Shown piece after piece: positions 37,035 through 46,100 of a stretch of DNA of 64,000 bases. Within the stretch, counting starts at the first letter, position 1. Each line of letters starts with the position of its first letter. Position numbers and translations under genes: made by a program. The DNA lies in contig VXAU01002308.1 in NCBI GenBank assembly GCA_013399695.1, positions 355,430-419,429 on the forward strand. The letters are read 5' to 3'. The notes beneath the pieces are model-generated. The model saw only the letters and a list, made by a program, of their open reading frames with translations, had not been told where the DNA came from and ran no database searches. This DNA comes from Formicarius rufipectus. Taxonomy: Eukaryota; Chordata; Aves; Passeriformes; Formicariidae.

Positions 37035-38999
37035 CTGATGGGGGAAAAAAAGAGGGGGGAAACAAAAAGGTGAGTGTGGAGAAGGTGTTTGGTCTCCCTG
37101 GGTGTCCCCTGAGGTGCTGTCGGGGTCTGAGGGCCTCGAGGGACCCCTCAGGGACCAGCTGTGGGTGGACAAACCTGTCTGGGGGTGTCCGGGGGGGAAT
37201 TCAGGCAGACCCAAAGAGCCACACATCAAAAAAACACTCCACCAGGGCTGGTTTTCCTGCCCAGGTGGTGCAGTGTGTGGGGTGAAGCCAAACACTGGGG
37301 GGGATGGATGCAAAGAGGCACTTTGGGCCTGGGGAAAGGCAGCGAGAACTGCACAGGGCCAGGAGAAGTTCCAGCGCTCCCTTCTCACAGTTCTTGGCAT
37401 CAAGGGGATAATCAGGGTCACAATTAGGGTGCTCTGGGGCACGCTGAGGTCAAATACCCAGCAGAAATGCCTTTTTTATCATTTTTTGGTGGGTTTTGCC
37501 CCCTTTCTTTTGTGTGTGCCTTGCACAATTGGCCCCTTTAACATCCCCGCCGTGGGCTGCGCCGCCTGGTCAGCCTTTTGGAAGGCGTCCTTGAGGGGGG
37601 GATTAATCATTGACTTGATAGCTGGCAGAAGACACCACGGAAGGAATCTGATGTGTTGTGGCACCAGGAAAGGCAGAGCCAAAGGGAATGTCATCTGGAG
37701 GGCTTGGGGGCTCCGTGTCTCTGGGTGGGCGCGGTTGTGGCCCTGCATGAGTCCTCAGGGAAGACCTCAGCTTGTAGGTGACCTAAAAAAGGGGCTGGTT
37801 CAGCCCATTGCTGAGCCAGCAGCTCTTTATTTAAAAAAGAGAAACCAACAACAAAGCAGCATGGTTGCTCTGTGGCTGAAGTGGGATCCACACAGACGTG
37901 ACAAACTCCTGGGTGGGTTCTCTGGTGGGTCGTGAAGGTTGAGTTTGCATTCACACCTCTGTCTGGGGTCATTGCCAAATGTGCTCCGCTCTTCCTCGCT
38001 GGTTGGGTTTGCGCTTTGCTTTTTCATCGTGACAACTACAGAAATGTGGTGTTTTGGATATTCTGAGTCCTGGCATCTCAGATATTCCCAGATCTCTGGC
38101 AAACCTGGCCATTTGAATAAAACTTAAGGATTGGCAAGAAGATAGAACAGAGAGATGAGGTGCAAACATAAGTGCATCATGACAGACTCATACTTGTCTC
38201 TTATAAAACCAGATTAAAATCTTGCCCCTTCAAAATCATGGTTTTGGATTTGAGCTGAACACAGTGTGCTCAGTCAGAGCTTTTCCATTGCTGTATCAGG
38301 GTGAAGAAAAACACAAGGCTAAATAAACTGTGATTAAAGAGTAATGCAAGCACTGTAATTGCCATCTCAGACCCTTGAATCAATGCCTGCTGGCAACAGG
38401 ACTGCCAATACCTGCTGTATTTCATCTGCTGCTGTGCATTGGACAGCTTCAGTCCTTATTTTCTGCACTTTTCACCAGAGAATCTAAGCAAAAAGGAAAA
38501 AGGCTGGAGATGACTGAACTGTCTGCAAACCACCAGCTCACTCCAGACCCAGGATTTCCTACAGCACAGGAGAGTCTTCTCTCCCTTTCACAAACATTTG
38601 ATTCTCATTTGACATTAGAGATTTTCTGCCCTTTTGTCAATGGTTTAATTCGCTGGGTGGGCCTGGCACCATGTTCTCAAACCAGAGTAGCTCTGAAGTA
38701 ACTTCATGTCCTTTTGTCACAACTTTTTCAAGGCCAACCACTTCCTCACACACCCAGTACTTAGGAGAAGGAGGAAAAATGTGTATCACTGAATTTTCTT
38801 ACAGGGGGTTTGTGCAGGGCCTAACACATTTGACTTGGCAAGGAAAAGAGTTTTAACAGGCCACATCCTCTTTTTGTCTTTATTTAGGAAAATGTCAATC
38901 AAAACCATCAGATGCTTCAAAAAATAGAGATTTAAGGTCTCCAAAACTTAGTTGTGTCAAGGAAGGAAGTCAAGTGGTGGTTGTCAGGGCACTGCAAAT
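37035..38999. other. TEN1-CDK3 intergenic region
   Basis: No coding exon recognised. A modest cluster of CpG dinucleotides lies at about 37540-37590 and 37720-37740 and could mark a CDK3 promoter or untranslated first exon. Otherwise the stretch holds no clear repeat or RNA gene. Long open frames over 37100-37950 on both strands show no family resemblance. Confidence 0.5.
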
Positions 39000-39000
39000 A

Positions 39001-39006
39001 TTTATT
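39001..39006 (-). terminator. TEN1: Candidate TEN1 poly(A) signal
   Basis: Minus-strand AATAAA (plus strand TTTATT) about 570 bases beyond the TEN1 stop, in the context AAAATAAATATTTG. A second hexamer lies further on at 38884-38879. Which one is used cannot be told from sequence. Confidence 0.5.
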
Positions 39007-39577
39007 TTAGAGGTAAAATCAATCATCCTCTCGGACATCAGCTCCTGAAAGCCTGAAGAGGCAGATGCTGCTGAACTCTTTGTTCTTCTTGTTTGTTTGT
39101 TGGTCAGTCCAGGTGAGTGTTTTGCTGGGAATGCTCCTGTTTGGCAGCTGAGTCAGGGCACCCAGGCTCAGGCACTCACGACCTGACCCAAACCCACAAA
39201 GGGCTGATGAACTTTGTGCTAATGCCCCTTTCCTCTTTCCTGTTGTCAACAGTGAGCTACTAGACTCCAGATTCAGAGATTTCTCCTTTTCCTGACTTCT
39301 CCAGGCCCTGCATTACAAAAGTATAACCCAAGTGTTCCCTTTCCTTAGTCACCCCTTCAAACAAACAACAAATCTTCCCAGACCTATTTTCAGTGATGAC
39401 ACCTCATGAATGGACAACCCACAGTGACATACCAACTCCCTGTCTTCAAGTGTTTCCCTGCTCAAGGACTTTGCTGTTTGCCACAGCAAAAAGTAGGGAG
39501 CAAACCCACTTCCTAATGTACTTATATTTTCTGCAAATGACAGTGCAAGGAGCAGTATATGGCTGGTCTTAGAGCTG

Positions 39578-41280
39578 TCAGGATGTGCTGCTTCCCATCT
39601 GCTCCTGCCTCTCCTTGAAGTATTTCCTCTGCTCCCGTATTGCTTGTTCCAGCAAGGGCACGTTCATCCCTTCCACACAGGTCAATATTCGTGCTTTCAC
39701 TACAGGACTGGAGGTTTCTGTGGAAAGAAAAGCAGACAGAGTACTTTGGAAACAGAGAGGTTCCCTGAGGCAGTATATGGCTCCAGCTGGATAAATAACC
39801 ATAGCCTGAGCACTCCCAGGAAAGGATTGGCCCCTGGCCAAGAATGGGAGCAGCAGGCCCTGGAGCAGGTTAATTCAGTGTTTTCCCTCTGCACCGATGG
39901 CTATAAAATGCTGGTGACTGACACTCTGTTCTCCTTACCCTGGGGAACAGTGCCAGTGCCTGCCATGCAGCATCTGTCTACTTTGTTGCCAGATGAAGTT
40001 TGCGTTTTCCTGTCTAAAATGCAGCAGGAATGGGTCTAATCTCACTTCTTTGCTCATTTCTAAGTTCATACCCTCTGCAGACAAGAGGACAGAGCAAAGC
40101 TGGGCATAGAAGAGGCTCAAAGCTGACTATAACCAACAGTTCATCATTCAAATGGTAACACAGAACTGCACAGAAGGGGACAAACCTTGGTGACAACAGA
40201 GCCCCCATCTCAGTCTGCTCCCCTCCCACCCCTGTAAAGTGGGCTCAACTCACTCCTAGGCTGTGATGACCAAAATACTGCCCTTCTAAAGGAATTTTGC
40301 AGCAGTGGTTTAGCGGGTTGCTCTGCAGCAGCCACGTTGCAGTGTGGCTTGCCACATGCCACTGAGGGTTTTGGTGGCACAAATGTGAATGCTTGTTACC
40401 AGGTGTGGCCAAGGCAACACCTGGATTTGCATCAGCATCTCAGCCCAGCTCAGATCAAATCCCCACACAAAGGAGTACAGGGCACCCGAGAAAAGGGCAG
40501 CAAGGTGCCCTGCATGACACAGCCTGCCTGAATTCCTCAGGTCTGAGGGCAGGGATAATAATTAGAGCCTTTCAAGGATGTCAGAGACCAACCCAGTGAG
40601 GTTGCAATGAGGTATTGCTGCAATCAGCCAACTTTGCGGCGAAGACTATTGGTGTGTCGGCTGGCCAGTGATGCCGGAAGGCTTTAGCAGTGGTTTCACA
40701 AGCCCAGAGGTGCTTCCTGTCTCTGAAAAAATCTGTGCCAGAGCACCAGATGCTCACCAAGGGTGGCTCTTCTTACGGTCAACAGGGACAGAGTGACTGC
40801 TCCTTGAATCACATGCTTGTGTGACCAGAGGCAGCTGTACAACATGAGCAGACTCGGCCCACACTGCCCTCAGGGACCCATGAAGAGAAGCAAGGCACTG
40901 CTTCCTGGAGCATTTACCTTCTCTGTATTCAGCCTCTCCCAGGACCATGTAGAAAGATCCCAGCTGGGCTTGGAACGGCTCCACAAACTTGGTATCAACA
41001 CAGACCTGGTACTGAGCTGAGCTGTGCTGGGCGGTGAGAACAGCTTCGGAGCGGGCCAGGTCATAGCAGCATAACCTGGGAGGGATTGGTTTGGAAAGCT
41101 CAGTGGTGCAGAAATACAATTACAAACCAGGGGAGTGGGGTCAGCCAGTGAAGGAAAAGCCTGGCCCACAAGGAGAACGGGGTAATCTCCTCACCTGCCA
41201 AATGTCCTCAGTGCCTCCCCCTCAGGGACTGAGTTGTTGATCTCCCACGGGAAGTAATAGACACCAGCACTCGGCAGCAT
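39578..41280 (-). CDS. TEN1: CST complex subunit TEN1, 3 coding exons, 127 aa
   Basis: TEN1 is the smallest subunit of CTC1-STN1-TEN1, a single-strand DNA-binding complex that helps DNA polymerase alpha fill in telomeric C-strands and restart stalled forks. Coding exons on the minus strand: 41280-41195, 41075-40918, 39717-39578. They join in phase: 384 nt, 127 residues (human 123). The product is a single OB-fold: N-terminal MLPSAGVYYFPWEI, central CVDTKFVEPFQAQLGSFYMVLGE, and the strongly conserved VVKARILTCVEGMNVPLLEQ followed by an IREQR helix at the C-terminus. The start is the first ATG after a splice acceptor at 41299-41300, so the 5' UTR has an upstream exon; a good donor on the minus strand at 42757-42752 (CAG then GTGAGG) could end it. 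It is transcribed away from ACOX1 and towards CDK3. The C-terminal GSSTS extension is not well conserved. Confidence 0.93.
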
Positions 41281-41298
41281 CTCACACAACTGCTGGGC

Positions 41299-42757
41299 CT
41301 GCAGTGAAGACAAACATCTGAGTTCATGCTGATCCAAATTACAAGTGACACTGCCCCAAAACTCCTTCTTTGCTCAGGTTCCACCCTCCAGGGGCCTGCA
41401 GGAGCTTCATAGCTTCCCCGTTGAGTCCTGTTTGCAGCTCAGTCCATATGACAAGCCCTGGGCATCCTAGCATAAAGAGGTACTGCCTACCCCCATACAA
41501 CCCAGATGAACAAAAGGCAGCCCACTAGATCCTCCAGGTCCTCCCCAGGCTGTGGGTGGGTTGAGAAAAGTTAAGGAAGTGGGAAAAATGCTGACTGAGA
41601 AATTCAGGGAGTGTAAGGGCCTGAGATGCAAGAATAGCCTCAGCTGCTGGGGTGACGAGTTACCATGCAGCAAGATTTAAGGAATGATCCTGAACATATT
41701 CTCTTACGGCAGGATAAGAAAGTCTGGCAGTATCTGATCCTGCAGCTGGAGAACAATTACTTGGGCACAAGCCAGTCTGGTTTCAGCAGCAGTCCAGTGG
41801 GCTTAGGAAACATCAGTGAGAACGATTCATTCCAAGGCAAGACTCAGGTGAGACCTCTGCCTCCTGTGGTGGAGCAGGGCTGGCACAGGCAGGTCAGCGC
41901 CAGCACAAAGCACACAGAAGAGCAGGGATGCAAAACAGCTTTGGCAAGATTTTAATTCTCCCCAGACAATGCCATAGCCAGGCTGTGTCTGTGCCCCAAA
42001 TTAGTTTCTTTTGGCATCATTTTCCCTTCCATCTCCCTTGCAGGCTGCCTGTGTTCAGTGTTTACATGCTCCATTTACTGCTTTTCTCTCTGGTTTCTTG
42101 CCTCACTGTGGGAGCTGCTCAATGGCCCAGGCCATTCAGACAAGTGGGGACACCCCAAGAGGTTCGAAGACCTCCAATACTGATTATGCAGCAGCAGTGA
42201 CACTTAGGTGACTCACATCCTGTGGCTTTAATGTTTGGTGTCCCTGGCCACCCCACGCATTGCTCACGGGGCTGCAACCTTGCAAAACGCCCCACGGAGG
42301 AGTCCGTGGGAGGCTGCTGAAACCAGGGCGATCTTGGCTCGTCCCATCTCTGTATTCTGCCTGGCTGCCCCATGCAAGGCTGTGCCCACCCACATCATGG
42401 CTAGACTTCGCGAAGGAAGATTTGGGAGGGCTCTACCCATGCTTGCTGCACACCCCTACCGCGCTGCAAAACCGCCCCCGGCACGGTCCCACCCCGGGCC
42501 ACGGAGGTGGCGAGAGAGACCCACCTTCCTGCACTCTGCAGCTACCTCCATCCGTGCCTCCCCTAAAATTGAGAAAGCACCGCCAGGAGGGCAAAACCTG
42601 TTCTGCACCGCTCGGGTTTTGCTCCCGAATCAAGGGTGGGATCACTCAGGGCTGCAAGATGGTCGGGGTGCATTTAAAGCACGTCTTAGCGCACAGAACC
42701 GTTCAGGCTGCGGAAGGCGCGCCCCGACCGCCACACACACACACACACACCCCTCAC
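41299..42757 (-). other. TEN1: TEN1 first intron, inferred
   Basis: If the donor at 42757-42752 is used, this whole stretch is the intron between an untranslated TEN1 first exon and the exon holding the ATG. It shows no coding homology. From about 42240 rightwards CpG becomes frequent as the shared promoter is approached. Confidence 0.4.
42732..42750 (+). repeat. CA microsatellite
   Basis: A perfect run of nine CA units plus a terminal C. It lies only a few bases beyond the proposed TEN1 first-exon donor, so it would be at the very start of that intron on the minus strand as a GT run. Confidence 0.95.
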
Positions 42758-42879
42758 CTGTGCCCACCCAACGCGAACACTTAATGCTCAAGCCACCTCC
42801 ACCGCTGCACGCACGCTTAGGGCATCCCCGGCCCCAAAGCGCCACCCGAGGCCGCGCTTAACGCGTGACCCACCGCACC

Positions 42880-43157
42880 CCGCTAAAAGGCACTGCACGA
42901 GCGGTTTATTCCACGAACTCCATCCCCCGCACACCGCAGCCCGTCCCCGCCGCTCCCGCGCCGCATCCCGCGGGAAACGCGCCCCATCCCGCGGGAAACG
43001 CGCCCACGTGGCCACGGCCCACGTGGCGGCTGCGCGCGTGACGTCCCGCGGGGGGCGTGGCCGGAACACGGGGCCGCGGCCGGGCTCGGGATCGCGATCA
43101 TCGCGACCGGGGCCGGGGCCGGGGTCGAGTCGGAGCGCAGCTGCTGCAGCCTTCGCG
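42880..43157. promoter_or_regulatory. CpG-rich divergent promoter, TEN1 (left) and ACOX1 (right)
   Basis: CpG density is by far the highest in the window from about 42.4 to 43.3 kb and peaks here. Visible sites are two CACGTG E-boxes (43005-43010 and 43020-43025), a TGACGTC half-palindrome CRE-like site (43039-43045), a GGGGGCGTGG Sp/KLF-type box (43051-43060), and two TCGCGA cores at about 43091-43107. No TATA box is seen, as expected for a CpG-island promoter. In human ACOX1 and TEN1 are also arranged head to head. The start sites themselves cannot be placed from sequence. Confidence 0.75.
42964..43005. repeat. Perfect 21-bp tandem duplication with E2F-like sites
   Basis: Two identical 21-base units (42964-42984 and 42985-43005) lie back to back. 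Each contains the palindrome CCCGCGGG overlapping GCGGGAAA, which is an E2F-type site on the minus strand (TTTCCCGC). The second copy runs directly into the first CACGTG E-box. The perfect match means a recent duplication or strong constraint. Confidence 0.85.
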
Positions 43158-46100
43158 ATGTCGGTGAACGCGGACCTGCGGAGGGAACGCGCCGCCGCCA
43201 CCTTCCAGCCCGAGCTGCTCACGCACATCCTGGACGGCGGCGCCGAGCGCACCCGCCGCAGGAAGGAGATCGGTGAGCGAGGGCCCGGCCCGGGCCGCGC
43301 TGGGGGGACGTGGGGACAGGGGGAAGGAGGCTGCGACGGTGGGGAGGGGAGGCACACGCAAGAGGGGACCCCCAGGGAGAGTGGGATGCGGGGAGGAGGG
43401 ACCGCGGGGAGATGAGGAATTGCAGATGTGGGGGGGAGCTTTTGGGGAGAGGAGGGACTCCAAGGAGAGGCGAGAGCTGTAAGGACAGGGTTTGCAGGCA
43501 GGTGGGCAGCCTCAAGGAAGTTTAAGGCCGGATAGAACAGCAGCTCTCTAATGGGTTGGTTAGAGAGGAACCGGAGCTGCGTTACTTCCCTGATCTCCCT
43601 CTCCTCCCAGAGAGGATGAGCCTTCTGGAGCAATGTCCTTTTACTTGTGTTCCGCCCTTTCTCCGGAGAGTAAGAGGCAGCTTCCCACGGACATTTCTCT
43701 CGGGCCCACTCCCGGTCCTGTTTCCTTTGTGCCACGCTCTTGCTCAACAGCACAAATGTCACCTGTTTGTCACCCGCCACTGCTGTGGTATGAGTGATTA
43801 ATGAATTCCCTCCAGTCACTTCCCTGGGGTGCGACTGGCAGGGGCTGGTGTTGTGTAACTTCTGTGCCAGAGCAGGGGGCACAGGAGGTCGGTGGTCTCA
43901 GGGGACCTTGTTTCCAGTTGGCACAGTGGGAATGATGGCTGTGCCCTTCTGCAGGGAGGTCCCTGGGGATCAGAGTCCAGGAGGCTGAGGGACAGCAGCC
44001 TGAGCCTCTGAGGCTGTTGCTGGAGGGTCTGCAGGTCTTATGTCAGTGAATTGCCCTCCTGCCAAGTCCAGAGGGTGCTGAACTTAGCCTGGGGTTTATG
44101 TGTAAAATGAGAGTGCCGGGAGTTGCTCTCTCAGAGTCCTTTCTCATTTCATTCACTTCTAGTTTTATTTTGAACTTTCTGGTACCTGTACCTTGAGGTA
44201 CAGCAGGTAAAACTCTGGGTCTTTATTCCCTCACTGTTGAGGTTTGTGGAAACTGAGTTTGTTTTCCTCTTCTGTCCCCAGAGGCCTTAGTTCTTAATGA
44301 CCCCGACTTCCAGCACGAGGATCTGAATTTCCTGTCTCGTAGCCAACGCTATGAGGAAGCCATCAGGAAGAGCTCCTTGATGGTGATGAAGTTAAGGGAA
44401 CATGGGATTGCAGACCCTGAGGAGATCTTCTGGTTTAAAAGGTACCAAGAACCAGAGCTTGCTTCTTGTGTGTACTGTGATCATCACCAAAGGGGTTAGA
44501 GTTGTGCTTCTTCCCTGTTTGCTGTCCAAGGGAAGCTCAGGACCTGTGCAAAATCCCACTGAAGTCTTGAATTTCAGATGAAACCCTGATTTCATGAATA
44601 TTATATTTTCTTAGATTTTTGACAGGAAAAGCACCTTTACCAATTACACCCTATTTCTTATGTGTGGTGCAGAAAGTGAAAAATGGGACTTGTGGCCTTA
44701 TTCTTTCTTCCCCCAAAGAAATAGAGAATACACTGAAATATTTTCAATCTGAATAGATCTGATGAGGTTGCAGTTTCTAATGAAATATCTTAAAGCTGAT
44801 TACTTCACTTTGCACTTGGACCTAATAAAGTAACATTGCAGGCATACTTGAAAATGTTCCAAGATGGCTTAGAAGTTCTTGTTTATCACTGCCTGTCCTT
44901 TCTCCCTCCTCCAAAGGGGTTCACTTTGACCCAGAGGCTTTCTGTTGTATCTGACCTTTGGTTTCTCTGATAGTACGACCCTTGGATTAAGTTATTAAAA
45001 ATAAGACTGTCTTTTACATCTGACCTTTCATTCCTTCCAGAAGGAATCAGAGCTAAGTTCCTGATATTGATGTATTTTCCCCCTCAGTTCTGTTAAATTC
45101 ATTCTGATTTAATCAGAGAGAAACTGTTAACAGATTACAAAGACCCAGAAGTCTATGGTAACACCACAGATATATTCTCTGGCACAGTATTTAATGAATC
45201 ACAATCCCCCTCTTCCTGATTTTGTAGCAAATATGACAGGGGCTTCAGGGCAGGAATATTGGGAATAGGTAGTTGAAATCATCTTGTCCACTGTGGTTTT
45301 AATTTCCAAGAAATTGGTCCACACTGACCTGTGTCATGAACGTTTTCCTGTGTGTAAAGTCAATGTTTCTTGTTACTTGTCCACCAGTGCCAACCTTCAA
45401 AAGACCAGGTTCAGTGACAGTATTGGATTATTCAGGTGCTGCATAGTAGAAGTTAATACTTCCCTACACAAGGATTATTGGAAGTGACTGGGAAGTTTCT
45501 TCATTTACTTGTATGGAGAAAATTGAGAGAGCTCTATCCAATCTACCAGCTGGCAAATTACAGTGGAATCTACAATGTAAATGCTGTCTTTTGGTAGCAT
45601 TACTGACAGAATTATATGAAAATAGACTTTTCAGAAGTAGTCAAATGAGAGGTTCTAGTTTTGTATTTCCATAAACTTGTTTGGGAGTCAGCAGTTCTTA
45701 ACTCTAAATGGATAAAAGCATAATATTTCATATAGATACCAAATAAAACCTCTATATTTCATGTGACAGGAGTAGTCAGGTGTGACTGGACAGAATTCAT
45801 GATTCAAAATTGACCGCAACAATGAGGAAGACTTACTTTTTTCAGATCAAATTCTAATTGCAGGCGTTAAAGATTTTAAAATATAAATGCAATTACTGTA
45901 GACTGACTGCTTTTACCATTTTTTACCATATTTATTCTACATAAACATGTAGAATAAGATACAATAACATATAACAGAATGAAGAGCAGTGCATAAACTT
46001 CCTGCCTGTAAGTGCAGTGTATTTGCTCTAAGAACTGTTAGAACACTTACTATTCCTGATTTGCCTTCTTTAATATCTGGTGTTGGCAAGGGAGGATGTG

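Noticed and set aside
37479..37748. Minus-strand frame with a Lys-rich end and an A-rich tail, considered as a retropseudogene
   Set aside because: No parent gene recognised and no target-site duplication seen; the A-rich part is short and interrupted.
37102..37935. Plus-strand open frame of 277 codons between CDK3 and TEN1
   Set aside because: No conserved motif, mixed low-complexity content, overlaps open frames on the other strand; best explained by chance in GC-rich DNA.
40560..40720. Stretch with GCGGCGAAGAC and GTGATGCCGGAAGG considered as a small RNA gene
   Set aside because: No tRNA arms, A/B boxes or convincing stem could be drawn by eye; it lies in a TEN1 intron without other support.
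42235..42861. Plus-strand open frame of 208 codons left of ACOX1
   Set aside because: Lies in the same CpG-rich stretch and overlaps another frame of 174 codons; no recognisable domain and no splice link to ACOX1.
42788..43882. Minus-strand open frame of 364 codons across the CpG island
   Set aside because: GC-rich DNA is poor in stop codons; the frame crosses ACOX1 exon 1 and the promoter sites and has a low-complexity Pro/Arg/Ser composition.
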